Source: Atopsyche davidsoni (Eukaryota > Arthropoda > Insecta > Trichoptera > Hydrobiosidae). Taken from it: 64,000 nucleotides of DNA. The notes below the pieces were generated by a model. The model ran no database searches. It was not told where the DNA came from and saw only the letters and a program-made list of their open reading frames with translations. The stretch lies in contig JAILWY010000008.1 of the NCBI GenBank assembly GCA_022113835.1, forward strand, positions 240,001 to 304,000. Direction: 5' to 3'. This document shows, piece after piece, positions 1 to 12,752 of the stretch. Numbering within the stretch: the first letter of the stretch is position 1; the number at the start of each line of letters is the position of its first letter. The position numbers were made by a program, and so were the translations under genes.

Positions 1-1649
1 ATTAACATTTTACTTTTAATTTAAATTGTGTGTCCAATTTCAATTTTGAAAAGTATTTGATTATTTATATCCCAACGTAAGATTTTTTGATATATATTAT
101 TCAATAAATTTTTGCATGGTAAAACTTAAAAAGGGATTTATAAAATACGCATTTTTTACTTAATGATTTAAATTAAAGGCGATCCATCTCTTCCACCAAA
201 ACGAATCTTGTTTTCTGCGGACAATATTGTTTATTAATTTTATTTCATGGTTTTTAACAAGCATGCTGATTCCTGAATCAGAAATCCCAGGCTCAATCCT
301 CGTGTTGAAAGGTTTATTTTAAACTGATGATATTATGTCGAAAATAGTTTGTTTTGCCATGATATACATCGATCTAAATTTCTTTTATTTTAAAACAATA
401 ATTTTTAATCCGAAAGCTTTACCCATTAATAAAAAAACGTTGTTCAACTGCACCATGCACTGTTCACCTATTAGGGTCATTATTAAAAAAATACAGCCCT
501 TGGATGAAATTCGCTACCAAGTCACTCATGTTGATGACTGCCGCATCCCAGATGGTAATCAGTAACGTTCATGAGGCCTGCTGACCCGGACGTGAATCCT
601 TTTAAAAGTCGAAATTCCCCGACACTGACACGTACATTAGATTGAGAGGTTTAAATTTGTTTACAGTCGATTGGCCCGCAGTTCAAATAAATCACAAATC
701 GATCCCCTCAGACTGGCGCAGCTCGCCGCGGCCTCGCGGCTTGGCAAAGGAATTGAATGTATTTAGCCAGAGCTATGACATCGATTAATTATATGAATAG
801 TCAAATAGCTAGCAGATCCTTCTTATTGGAATTTGATATTTGTTACGAAAATTTTGAGTATTACAAACTAATCCAGGCTGTTATTGACACGACACAAATG
901 ATCGATCAACAATCTTACGGTTGAGAATTAAGTTCCTTATTATGGTAATTCCAAATATTTTTAACATCATAATTGTTGACATTAGTAATTACAACATGCA
1001 TGAATTGCATGAAACGACGTAAAAAAAATATCGAAAATAAATTAAAAAACAGTAAGAATTTTATTTTGCGACTAATTTTTTTTTCTATACTTTCCGTTAT
1101 TGATTTATCAATTTTAAACTGTGAAACCTTAATCAAATCATTTGAAAAATTAGACTTTGTGTGTAAAAATATGGTTATAAAAAATATTCATTGGTAAACA
1201 TAGCTAATTATTTCACCTTTTAAATTTATTTTATTTCGATGTCGGTCTTATCAAATAATAAAAACATTGAATATAAGAACTTTTAAAATTGAATTAAATA
1301 AAGTTAAATAAATTGAATAAAGTTAAATAATGAGCTGAAGAATAAAGCAAAAAAATGAATTCAGTACATAATACATCCATAAAATAGAGTCCTTATTGCT
1401 TGAAGAGAAGTTGCACGCAGACAAACGCTTAGTTTTTAAATTTTTTTATTAATTAAATCATTTTTATGTTAATTTATCAAAGTTTATGCTTATTTTAAAT
1501 ATGACAAAAAAAAAAATATATATATAAGTATATATATATTGTTGTAATTTCACAAATTTAATCAACTTTTACAGTTGGAATTTTCAAATAATTTTTTGGA
1601 AATGCCAACAATAAATAATAGAAAAACTAGTCTGACTAAAAAGTAAAGC
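1..1649. other. AT-rich stretch without a gene; GC-richer island
   Basis: No ORF here has recognisable homology. An island at about 550-760 contrasts with the AT-rich surroundings: it has several CG dinucleotides and mixed-composition sequence rather than simple repeats. It could be a regulatory element or an old repeat; composition alone does not decide. Confidence 0.4.
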
Positions 1650-1711
1650 GTGGAAAAATCACAAAAATATTTTTTTATTTAAAATATGGATTTCTACCAA
1701 ATACTCTCTTA
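1650..1711 (+). repeat. FB repeat fragment (arm end plus tail)
   Basis: The sequence runs from a GTGGAAAAATCAC-like arm end through an A/T stretch to an eroded tail resembling CTACCAAATACTCTCT. This matches the right side of the FB family (see 58634-58880 and 60010-60240). The palindrome centre and the tail terminus are missing. Confidence 0.55.
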
Positions 1712-1837
1712 AATAAATATTTAAAATATAATTATAAATTTATCAGAAAATACAATGCATTGTAAAACATCTAGGTTCAAGAAGATTTTTTTAATTAAGT
1801 GTCACAATTTAATTATATTACCATTAGCTTAGGCCTT

Positions 1838-1925
1838 AGGCCGGTGGTCCCCAACCCTGTGCCCGCGGGCGCCGTGGTGCCCGCCGACTATTTTACGTTC
1901 GCCCACCGCTCTCCGACCACAATAA
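1838..1925. mobile_element. Possible hAT-type element terminus
   Basis: The stretch begins with a GGTGGTCCCCAACC motif followed by a short palindromic GC-rich segment (GTGCCCGCGGGCGCC). Ends of the CAGNGGTNCCCAACC type are known from hAT elements and their MITEs. I found no matching opposite end or target duplication, so this is at best one end of a degraded copy. Confidence 0.4.
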
Positions 1926-4900
1926 AAAAATTATTTAAGTTAAAACAAAAATACATATTTAGTAATTAAATGTAAGCAAAAATAATTATATCGTTATAAT
2001 TTTCAAAATAATAATTCTTTCCAGAAAAGCATATAAAAGCCTGTTGAAATAGCATCTTATAGTGGCTGATCCCTTTGATGGGTCAATTTTCAAGTGTTTT
2101 GCGAAAAATCTACTGCATCAATATAATTTTTTTAAATGTTTAAAGTTAGATTCGTTCCTTCTTTTAAAGATAAGATTTTTTTATCTCTTGTTATCATACT
2201 TTTAATATGATAAATATGTGTTTTCCTGATTGAAGTGTAGGAATTTGGAGATTATTATCACCAATGGGTCTATAACCCAAAGTATTTAGGTGTCCTTTTT
2301 CAAATTGGAAATAAAAGATTACAAATAAACGTATGAAGATTTACAGTGAGTTGTTGAGGTGAAACAAGAAGCACATAATGAGGTGCAAGGCCAGAGCGAC
2401 GGCGACATTGCGTGTCGGTATAGTATGAGTATGTTGATATCCATCAGCCGCCGCTCTCAGCCCCAGAGTCTATTAAAAGACGCTGCACTCAACATGTCAA
2501 GAAAATAGAATGAGTTCACCTGCGAGAATTAAAGCGTAGATTGGCTTGGCTGGGTGGAACAAATGATTCCATTTCATTACTCGTATTTAGCTCTAAGTCC
2601 TTTCATTTTCAATGAAAACGTGCTCACGGGAAAAGCGCTCTTATCGCACGCGTACAAGTTGCCTTCTGTCTTGTGTCAACACTCCTGGTTGGTTCAGATT
2701 TTACACTTATTAGATATTTATGGATGAATTCAAAATAAAAACAAATTTTAATTAATTTGAACATATTCATGTATAAAGAATATCAATAATATAATTATCG
2801 TGATGAAATCAAACATTTACTGTCTTTATAAGTTAATGGTAATGTTATTGTTCCATTTGAGGTTCTCGGAAGACGTTAGATTTTTTCTGGCTTCCTGTAA
2901 AACACACAAAGGCCACTTAGTTATCTCTATTGAGTAAATTTCCTAACAATATTGAAATTTTTGAAAATAACTTAAACATTTTTGACTCAATATTATAATT
3001 TGAAATGTTTTGTTAGTATTGATTTTTAGTGATTTTGAAACATAGTTACGAACCACATTAAATAATATTTACGTCTGCGATAAGGACGAGAAACTGTGAA
3101 ATAATAAATAAATACACAGAAACACTTTCATGTAATACAAACATTCAAATTTAAACACATCTTACTCGTAAACGATGTATTTTCAGTTGTTTTTCACCCT
3201 TAAGCTAAAGTGAAAGATGCTTGTTATGTTTATCTCGCGTCCCCGGGCTGCCTATGCCGCCTAATACAACTGAAGCAACATTCACGCATTTCTCTGTAAA
3301 ACTGCCTCCCTGAGACCAAATAATGACATCCTTAGTACTTCTAGTGACTTGTTATTTTGATTTTAAAGTAAGGGTGAGACATGCAAAATAAACAATGCGG
3401 TAACATGCAAATGTTCTTAGTAGTTACTCCCGTGCGTTCAAAGCTTCTGCGATTTTAATAGTCGTTATCTGCTATACCATTATTACATTATCCTATTTCA
3501 GATTTTCAATTTTTTTTTCAAAATACATATTTTATCAATAATTGAAGTTATACTAAACTACAACCGTGAAAAGTCTTCATAGTGCAAACAAGTAATTTCA
3601 AAATTACCTCATAGTTTTTGATTAATAAATGCTTGCCAAAAAAGATGTCTTCGAATTCATCAAATAAAAAAAAGTGGAATAAGTTCTGTAAAAATTATAA
3701 AAATATGTCTAACCCTCCTTGGTACAGGTCCTCCTATGCCTTCTTTAACACGACAGCCGCAATTGCCTTGAAATGCTTGCTCCTGTGGATAGTACACAAT
3801 GACGTCCTCACGCTATCTGTGATTCGCAAATATGTGATATGCAAACATAAAATGTGATTTTGAGTAATATTGCGTTATTATTAATAAAATAAAACAAAAT
3901 TAATATTTGTTAAAACTAATATTGAAACACTGTTTCAAATAAATAAATTAAAATGCTTGCTATGGTTTAACCAGGATTGTTTTTGTAAATCCATGAATTT
4001 TTAAATAAAGAATTTTAAAATGCAATTACTACTTTCGAGGTTATGAAAAGATTATTTATATTCTTTAATTTTAATTTCATAAATATACATATTATTTATG
4101 AAATTAAAAATACATTCGCGAGAAATAAAAATAGAATTCTAGTTTGAATATTCATGTTCTAAAGTACTTAAACAACAAACTTGCAACACATTATGATTTT
4201 GATAAAAGGACCGCCCTGAAGCTTCCGTCATGCTTGGAGCAGAGGGGAGGAAGCCGGGGTAAGATGAAATTTGCCACCCCGTTGTGTGGGGCTGAGAAGT
4301 TTCCATTGTTAGTTGACAGCCTTAGTGTACCGTCACAAAAACCACCCAGGGATTATTCTTGTTCACTGAATAAAATTCAAATTGATTAGCAAAAACTATT
4401 CGTAGAAACTAGTTTAATTTTTTTGAATTATCAATTTATTGTCAATTTTTAGTATACTTATTTAAATTTTTTTAAAAACTGTACAAAAATAAAAATGGTT
4501 TATTTACTCATTTGGAATTGTATACAAGAAGACTTGGATAAAGACTAAAGTCTTTGTCACGTCCAGAATTTTCACTAAAGAAAAATTGACTTTTTGATAA
4601 CAGGTGAAGCGGAAAAATGAAGGACAGACTGTATACGTGCGGTAAACTTTACTTAATTTAGGACGTTGTGACGTCATCAAGCAGCTTGCTCCGATATGTT
4701 CATTGTACTTTATGCAAAAGGCGAAAATATTTATGTCGTGTAATATGTTTTGTAACAGAGTCAATGTATCGGAGACCAAAAACAGTTACCAGAACGCAGT
4801 CACCAGGACGCGGGTCGCAAACCAAGAAACTTATTACATTAACAATAACTGCCAAAACTTGCAAACGTATAATCCTAGTAATTTTTTTAAAATATGAAAT

Positions 4901-5212
4901 TAGCATTGTATTTAAAAAATTTAAATGGGTATACGTAAAATATTTTGACTAGTATAAATCGGTAAGATCTCTGAAAAAACAATAAATAATTATGTGCATT
5001 AAAGCATGCAATGCCCGAACAATTTGTATTTGACCAAAACAAACCCGGTGTGAATTCAATCAAAAATGTATTTTTGACATATAAAAATCTGAGGTAGTAG
5101 TTGAAAGTGCTTAAAACAATTTAAAATTATTAAACACATTATTCAATAACGTTTCATTGATCTTACCTATACAAATAGTAAAAAGAGCTTGTCCTCCCTG
5201 CTCCCCGAGACG
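1926..5212. other. Gene-free stretch with several GC-richer islands
   Basis: Mostly AT-rich unique sequence. Mixed-composition islands lie at about 2360-2660, 3220-3330 and 4200-4350. Small ORFs such as 3618-3857 and 4144-4389 have no recognisable domain and no convincing coding composition; I do not call genes. Confidence 0.4.
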
Positions 5213-6260
5213 CCACGCAGCCACGCAGCCACGCAGCCACGCAGCCACGCAGCCACGCAGCCACGCAGCCACGCAGCCACGCAGCCACGCAGCCACGCAG
5301 CCACGCAGCCACGCAGCCACGCAGCCACGCAGCCACGCAGCCACGCAGCCACGCAGCCACGCAGCCACGCAGCCACGCAGCCACGCAGCCACGCAGCCAC
5401 GCAGCCACGCAGCCACGCAGCCACGCAGCCACGCAGCCACGCAGCCACGCAGCCACGCAGCCACGCAGCCACGCAGCCACGCAGCCACGCAGCCACGCAG
5501 CCACGCAGCCACGCAGCCACGCAGCCACGCAGCCACGCAGCCACGCAGCCACGCAGCCACGCAGCCACGCAGCCACGCAGCCACGCAGCCACGCAGCCAC
5601 GCAGCCACGCAGCCACGCAGCCACGCAGCCACGCAGCCACGCAGCCACGCAGCCACGCAGCCACGCAGCCACGCAGCCACGCAGCCACGCAGCCACGCAG
5701 CCACGCAGCCACGCAGCCACGCAGCCACGCAGCCACGCAGCCACGCAGCCACGCAGCCACGCAGCCACGCAGCCACGCAGCCACGCAGCCACGCAGCCAC
5801 GCAGCCACGCAGCCACGCAGCCACGCAGCCACGCAGCCACGCAGCCACGCAGCCACGCAGCCACGCAGCCACGCAGCCACGCAGCCACGCAGCCACGCAG
5901 CCACGCAGCCACGCAGCCACGCAGCCACGCAGCCACGCAGCCACGCAGCCACGCAGCCACGCAGCCACGCAGCCACGCAGCCACGCAGCCACGCAGCCAC
6001 GCAGCCACGCAGCCACGCAGCCACGCAGCCACGCAGCCACGCAGCCACGCAGCCACGCAGCCACGCAGCCACGCAGCCACGCAGCCACGCAGCCACGCAG
6101 CCACGCAGCCACGCAGCCACGCAGCCACGCAGCCACGCAGCCACGCAGCCACGCAGCCACGCAGCCACGCAGCCACGCAGCCACGCAGCCACGCAGCCAC
6201 GCAGCCACGCAGCCACGCAGCCACGCAGCCACGCAGCCACGCAGCCACGCAGCCACGCAG
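5213..6260. repeat. Perfect 8-bp tandem satellite, 131 copies
   Basis: The unit CCACGCAG repeats without a visible substitution or indel over 1048 bp, exactly 131 units. An 8-bp unit without a stop in any frame makes all six frames open, which explains the apparent 360-400-codon ORFs (SHAATQPR repeats on +, WLRGCVAA repeats on -). These are not genes. Perfect homogeneity suggests very recent expansion or an assembly or consensus effect. The reverse unit contains GCGTG, the core bound by AHR/ARNT-type bHLH-PAS factors; any role is speculation. Confidence 0.97.
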
Positions 6261-6715
6261 CCAACCACCATATATATAATAAAAATACATTTGAAGAATT
6301 GGACCTGTCCTTGTTCTCCGCAAATGAAATATTGATTTTTACATTTTTTGATAAAAAGTTTTGTTTTGTAAATTCATATATCCAAAATTATAAAATCTGA
6401 AATAGAAAAGATTTTAACCGCTCAGTATTTAAAAAAGTCTCAAATAAATATTTTTCGATTGAATACTCATTTAAGGTTTTATTGAATACAATTTAAACTT
6501 TTATTGAATACAATTTAAACTTATTTTGAGAAAGATCTCAAAAGATCTAAGAAAATTGATATTTTAAAATCTGAAAGTGGAAAAAATCCACCAACACAAA
6601 ATTATGTTTATAAAATCAAAAAACGAAATTAGTTCTGATTTTTTCCCAAATTCCAACAAATCAAAAATACTTCTACTAAAAAGATCACATCGCCTGTAGT
6701 GAGCGCCGCCACTGC

Positions 6716-6803
6716 CTCGCCCCCCCTAGCCCCCCCTCGCCCCCCTCGCCCCCCCCCCCTCTCCCCCCTCGCCCCCCCCCCCCTCTCCCCCCTCGCCCCC
6801 CCC
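6716..6803. repeat. C-rich low-complexity tract
   Basis: Runs of 5-13 C are separated by TCG, TAG or TCT, nearly free of G on the + strand. The reverse strand therefore holds many G-runs of four or more and could form G-quadruplexes; the C strand could form i-motifs. The short ORFs across it (Gly/Arg-rich on -) are composition artefacts. Confidence 0.9.
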
Positions 6804-9077
6804 GCGGCAATGATTGCCGGAACTATACATGGGAGCATTGTTTTTGTAAGCTAGGGTAACAAAGAATTTTGTGAATTTTGGAAATTCGCTGTTTTTAACT
6901 ATGAGTAAAACGGCTTTTAATTATTTTACTGTAATTTTAATACAAATACTAGAATTAAGGTTTTAGAAGACGTTTAAAATCACTCTATATACAACAAAGT
7001 ACACATCGGAGACACATCAAGTCGGAAATATTCGCTAAAGCGTTTCAATGTTCGCTTCCCTTCCTCGCTTCTTGCGGCCTTCCACTCTAGCAGATGGTGG
7101 TGGTTATGGGGTCCATGTTATTAGAATATCTGTGGAGTTATTTCGTAGAATAATTATAAAAAAGGCAAACAGGATAAATTCGGGGATGTCTGCTACCCCC
7201 GAGCCCCTGTGCCAGGGCGGGTCGAGGACACTCGGGGCCGGGGGTTGATCTCCAGCGCCACCCCTGGTAGTATTCTGTCAAGCCGATTCATTCGCCACAA
7301 TGGCGGCTTTAATTGAGTTGTTGGCAGACAATGGCGTGCTTGTGTTTGTTTGTTATTTCATCATGGAAATAAATATTCGGACAAACTTCTGTACATTTGG
7401 GATCTCTCAAAAATATACCGCAAAGGTGTATTTACAACATTAGGTTGTTTTTTTTCCATAATTAAAAGTTCTGAATCAAAAAACGTAATTTAAATATTTA
7501 AGAAAATATGTTTTATTATTCTCTTAAAGTTTAACCTGATAAGGAAAAAAAAAATCATAACGGGTAAATTTCCTAATCGCCTTCAGGTTTAAAAAGGAGA
7601 AATAAAGCGGTTGATGGAAAATTCTCTGTGCTGCAGGTATTTAATGATTTGCTTGTATTCCTCATCTTCCGGAGGCGTACCGGCCATAATGACCTCACAG
7701 TTTCTTCGCTTGGCTTATGACATCAAAATCAATAAAATATTGGCTATTGAGTTAAATTACCTACACATTATTTCAGTTGCAGTTATTTTTATCTTATCAC
7801 GCATACAGCACATCGATTATTTTTCACAAGGGTTGGTTCATCGGTGATATGTTTATGAGGAGTATTTCAAGAATTTAATTTTATTTAATGAAAAAGGTTG
7901 TCTTTATTGGAATATTACGATAACGTATTTTGATATAATTTTTTTAACCAAAATTGAATAATAAGAAGTCATAGTTGACTTGTGTCTTAAAATTTATTAG
8001 TTTCGTTGAATATGACAATTAACTTAGAAATATCATTTGTTATAGTTATTGAGTAAATTAGAGGTAAGTTGTTTACCAACTTGAAAAACTTACAATATCA
8101 TTATTTTTTAGAAAATCATCTTTTGAGGTTTTTCTCAAGTTGTATCTCCTTAAAAAGTTAACGATCGATTGAAAATATATTTGTCCACAAATTGGTTATT
8201 ACACAAAATACTGTTAAAATTTTTAGAAAGTCACGACAGAATGAATGCTTAACTCAGAGATTGGAGTTTACTAATCAGAGAGAGCTCTTTTATCGTTCAA
8301 AGTAATTGTCAAATTTTGAGAAAAATATAATATAATATGATGAGATCTCACTGCTTTGGTGGAATAGTTTGAGATAATTCTAAACATTCTATTAATATTT
8401 ATTTGTATCTTAATAAACTCTTCACAGTAAATAATTCCATGGCACATTGGGATGGAACAACAAAATTCAAATAAAAAAGAAAAATCTTAATGATATTTTT
8501 GTTGAAATATTAAAGTCATTATATTATCGAAACCTGTTAAGCTTCTATAGAAAAACTATCAATTGATTGCCATCAAGTTACATAAATTGTAACATATTAA
8601 ACTGGTAATGTTTATTGTAATACATTAGAATCACGAGCATTTCGGACTCCTCGCGGTCGCGCGGGTCATTAGCAGACGTTTTTGCATTCCCGGGGAAATA
8701 AGTTAGACAGGCCACGAGTCAAGAGCAGCTTCAGGAAGTGAGGCTCCTGACGCTTCTCATTTCCGCTCGCCTCATCGACAGTCCTGCCGACTGCCAACTC
8801 TGAATACATTTATGTCGTATGAACACCTTTCAGAGGAACTCTGCGTGTGAGATGAGATTCAGGAGGGTCGAGCCAGTCTTGCCACTCTTTTATCAAATAA
8901 TAATGTTTTATAAAATAAATTATTGATGGCAATCAAGGAGGCTAGGATTTAATAAATTACTCTACTGAGTGTGTTAGGTATAATCATTGGATTCACAATA
9001 AACAAATAACTCTAATTTACGAAGAATATCAGTACCGCTCACAAATAAAAACGTGGTAAACCACAAAACAACATTCA

Positions 9078-9130
9078 TTTAAATATATCAAAATGAAATT
9101 CCACCAAGTACATACTGTCAAAAATATTGA
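9078..9130 (+). repeat. FB tail fragment
   Basis: Contains an AAATTCCACCAAGTAC...CTGTCAAAAATATTGA segment, the tail and terminus of the FB family without the palindromic core. It directly precedes the (TA)n tract. Confidence 0.5.
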
Positions 9131-9141
9131 AAATAAACATA

Positions 9142-9145
<4 letters not shown>

Positions 9146-9200
<55 letters not shown>
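9146..9200. repeat. (TA)n microsatellite grading into (TG)n
   Basis: About 42 bp of alternating TA is followed by six TG units. The tract explains the YIYIYI stretch of the overlapping reading frame at 9029-9301. Confidence 0.97.
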
Positions 9201-9910
9201 ATATGAATTTGCGATCTAATCAAGCGATTCTTGATGCATGTGCTATCTAAAATCGCTTTATCAGATCGCGAGTTTATTTTAGGCAAAATAAGTATGAGCA
9301 TTTCGTGTTTTAACTAAAAAAAAGAAATATGAACGGTTTTAATGGAAAATATATAAAATAATCGTGTAGTGTTTTCTTTTTATTTTTTTTTTCGTCGTTT
9401 TGAATGCACAAGTATAATGTTTACAAAATAAAAGTTCCAGATTGCCTCACCTGAATCGTGATTTTTTTATGTGCAATAACTTAGCATTTAATTCTCGTTC
9501 AACGATGTCCAAGCGCACCCGCGATGTTTGTACACCCGATTTAAAAATAAATAAACCTTATCTGTAGAGTTTAAATATAGCGGATTAAAATGGTGGAATA
9601 AACACTCTCAGGTGGGGGTGCGTGATTTAGTTGGCTAGGGAAGCTTAAAGCTTAACGGATTCGTTAAACGCCCGTTATGGAGAAACGGATTTGAGCTTTC
9701 GTTACAGCGCCCATTCGTTGCAGGCCATCAACCTTTTAATAGTCGGTGACAGTAATCAGCGAATATATTAATTTTAATGTTAATACTTATAAATATAATA
9801 TATACTTATAATTAAATATAATATTTATATTTTCTGTATAATTATAGAAAATATAAAAAAAAAATTTGACATAGATTTATTGTAAATATAATACGTTTTT
9901 TGCAATCTTT

Positions 9911-10143
9911 TGAATAAATTACTTTTGTGATTTTTCCAGATGTTTGATTTTATTGGTGTCTGGTTTCACCAATCTTTCACGCAAGCATTTTAAAACTGAC
10001 ATTACTCAGTTTGATAATGCCAATGAAAAAGGTTGGCAAAACCGGTCATCAATATAATTAAACATGTGAAAAAATCACATAAGTATTTTATTTAAAATAT
10101 TTAAATGGAATTTCACCATGTTTTCTCTGTCAAAAATATTGAT
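9911..10143 (+). repeat. FB repeat with palindromic core and right tail
   Basis: The left arm (TTTTTCCAGATG ... GGTTTCACCAATC...TTTCACG) is mirrored by GATAATGCCAATG...GGTTGGCAAAACCGG ... AACATGTG. The right side ends with the tail TTTCACCATG...CTGTCAAAAATATTGA. Arms have diverged by several substitutions. The tail is on the right only. Confidence 0.8.
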
Positions 10144-10901
10144 TACTATTAAGTTATCATGCTACAAATAAAACGACGAGAAAAATCAACATTGACTTCT
10201 AACCCAAATTTCTAGGCTAACTCGATTTGGCCCCATTGAATCTCTATAATTAAAAAAAATGTTTTAAAATTACATACATTTTAAAGTTGAAATTTCATGG
10301 ATTTGTCGGTGAAATCGGTTATTGATTTCAATTGAGGAAAAAAAGATAAAAATGTTTATTCTCTGTTCTAGTAAATGCGTTTAAGAGTTTAGATTTTTAA
10401 AATGAATTATATTTTCGATGAACGATATTCACAAGCGACGGTGGTTTTTGACCCCTGAAGTACGGGGGTAAGAAATGTTTATGGTGCGAGATAAAATAAA
10501 CGCGTTTGAATGAATGCGTTTCACTGCGGGCCGTGCAACAGAATAGGAAATTCACACAGCATCTAATAGGCACTACAAATGTCTGAAAATGTATTGTGAT
10601 GTAAATTATTTTTTTGTCTCACTCAAACTCCACACATACGTAAACACGTACAAATGGCATATACGAAGATTTTTCTCAGATGACAAAAAATCATTCAGCC
10701 TATTGGCGTTAAAAAAATTATTTAGCATAAAAGATCTCGACAGTTTTGTTTACAAAACCCACACTTTCTGCTATTGCCAGGCTTTATGCAAGAGATGTGA
10801 ATTAGTATCTCAAATGAAAAAAAGTTGATGATTTCATTTGATTTCTATCTTTGTGAATGTTTTTAAATGTCGTTTTTATTTATAAGTTAGAGTTTTTATA
10901 T
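10144..10901. other. AT-rich spacer without a gene
   Basis: No recognisable coding or repeat structure, apart from a short mixed-composition patch at about 10430-10560. The 79-codon ORF at 10589-10828 lacks any domain I know. Confidence 0.4.
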
Positions 10902-11136
10902 TCAATAATTTTGACAGACGGTACATGGTAGAATTCCTTTTTAAATAAAATACTTCTGTGATTTTTCCACATGTTTAATTTTGTTGGTGACCAGTTTCGC
11001 CAATCTTTCACGTTAAAATTATCAAACTATGTTAATGGTAAACATTGATACTTCCAACATGAATAGTTGGCGAAAAAAGCCACCAATATAATTAAAAATG
11101 TGGAAAATCACAAAAGTATTTTTATTTGAAATATTA
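10902..11136 (-). repeat. FB repeat with palindromic core and left tail
   Basis: Starts at TCAATAATTTTGACAG (tail terminus), runs through a GAATTCC-containing tail, then a left arm with GGTGACCAGTTTCGCC, a diverged loop, and a right arm with AGTTGGCG and ATGTGGAAAATCAC. The tail is absent from the right side. Strand is given so that the tail is at the 3' end. Confidence 0.8.
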
Positions 11137-11526
11137 TGGTTATCGATTCGAAAAACAAGTTTTCTATTTGTTTGAAAAAAAAAGTATTTGGCAGATATCA
11201 CGGAACATTTCGATGAAAGCTTTTGAAGATTATGAGGGCTGAAAAATAAAATCAATTTTAAAATTTGAGATTTTACATTACAGTATTACATTAAAATAAA
11301 AAATATTGTACATCCTATTTAATTTATTGATATCCTGGAAAATTGGTTTCTCATTTATTATAAATATCGAATACTGTGAAACCAGATTGTTACATTGATT
11401 ATTTACTTATAATTCGTTTTAATTATTTAATATTTTAATTTATACTCGTATAAGTATTTTTTTATAAATATTTTTACGGAAAAGAAAATACCAAACGATA
11501 ACATGTGTAATAATGATGAATATTGC

Positions 11527-11621
11527 TTTAATATTTTTGAGTATAATACTTGAGTGATTTACCACATGTTCGTTTTTATTTGTGACCGGTTTCGCCAAGC
11601 TTTCACGTTGGCATTATCAAA
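11527..11621. repeat. Half FB repeat (single arm)
   Basis: One arm only: AATACTTGAGTGATTTACC, then GTGACCGGTTTCGCCAAGC, ending at the inner sequence GGCATTATCAAAC. The opposite arm is missing, so this copy cannot form the hairpin. Confidence 0.75.
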
Positions 11622-12674
11622 CAGAGTATTGCTCTATCATATTATTTATACTGAGTCTCATTTTAAATAAAAATATTAATGGTATCTAAGTACTGTTAAA
11701 TCGACATTGAATATATCAAAATTCAAATTATTTTAAAATTAAAAGTCTTGTTTTGTTTTGTTCAAACGTTTTATTATTGTACTGTACTATCCTTGGAATA
11801 CAAGAGTGAACGTTCCTCCTCACATCCGAGCGACGAGAAAGGCGAGTGGTCAGAATGAAAACCAAGTATTATTGTATCATCACATTAGATACGTCCTGCA
11901 GGTAGCGTCGGCAGGTGGTGGCTCTACAAGAAAGATCTACAGGCAGAATATATTACATTTAACTTATACTAATAATATTTTCATATAATGACTTCTCTTA
12001 AATATGCTTGTACAGTTCTTTAATAAATGTCAATAACGTCAGAGAAATGCGATGTTGAAATAAAATACCGGGGATGATTTTGAAACTCAGATGGTCAGAT
12101 AATAAACCTATTCCCAACTCAACTCTGAAATAATGAGCGGTAATGCCGCCATCATAAGTAGTTGCAGGTGTGTGTATGCCTTGCCATGTTTCTGGTATTG
12201 GCACTATTGCTAGACTATACGAACATGGGTTCAGCAATACGGGTTTTATTAATTTTGTAAAAAATAAATGTGTACAAATTCATTATGAACTAAATATTTA
12301 AAAAAACCGTGCAATACAAATAATTATGAATTACTCAGTACTTGTAATGATAAAATGTCAATGTATGGTATCCGCAATACTCATCGACAATATATATTAT
12401 ATTGCTTGTTTTCATGCTTGTAGAATCATATTTATCAAGAATTATGAAAATATTGTGTACACAAAAAGGTTAAAAAATGTGATGTTGCTCAAAAGGAAAG
12501 TGTTTTGCAAGTCATCCGATGTATTTGTGTCGCCAACTCTACAAAAGAGTTTTTTGGAAAATAGTTTAGCCGATCAGATTTCTGTGGAAGCGAGTAAAGA
12601 AATAATATTTCAATTATATAATATGCCTAATCTTTTTAAAAATTAGGCAGATTATGAAATAGATTATAAAATAA
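11622..12674. other. Gene-free spacer
   Basis: Contains ORFs of 76-106 codons (11758-11988, 11998-12237 on -, 12326-12646) with no recognisable domain. Mixed-composition patches occur at about 11800-11950 and 12075-12240. The 12326-12646 ORF is the longest non-repeat ORF nearby but has no support beyond length. Confidence 0.35.
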
Positions 12675-12752
12675 CAATCACTCAAATATTTTACTTATTA
12701 TTTAAAATATAAAAATGGAATTCCACCAAGTACTCTCTGTCAAAAATATTGA
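12675..12752 (+). repeat. FB fragment: arm end plus complete tail
   Basis: Begins with AATCACTCAAATATTTTAC (outer arm end) and continues into the full tail GGAATTCCACCAAGTACTC through the terminus CAAAAATATTGA. The palindromic core is missing. Confidence 0.75.

Larger units (their letters stand above)
6261..9910. other. Gene-free stretch; C-rich tract and islands
   Basis: No gene is recognised. It contains the C-rich tract and the TA/TG microsatellite listed separately, plus GC-richer islands at about 7040-7340, 8640-8945 and 9480-9740. The 8.6-8.9 kb island is about 300 bp of non-repetitive mixed sequence and could be a conserved non-coding element. Confidence 0.4.

Noticed and set aside
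240..300. Possible tRNA-like B-box (GGCTCAATCCT)
   Set aside because: No A-box at a suitable distance and no tail; too weak to annotate.
5213..6260. CRISPR-like or other spacer array
   Set aside because: The units are contiguous 8-mers with no spacers.
5111..6400. Long ORFs of 365-403 codons on both strands
   Set aside because: They are the perfect 8-bp satellite read in frames without stops; repetitive peptides with only short unique ends.
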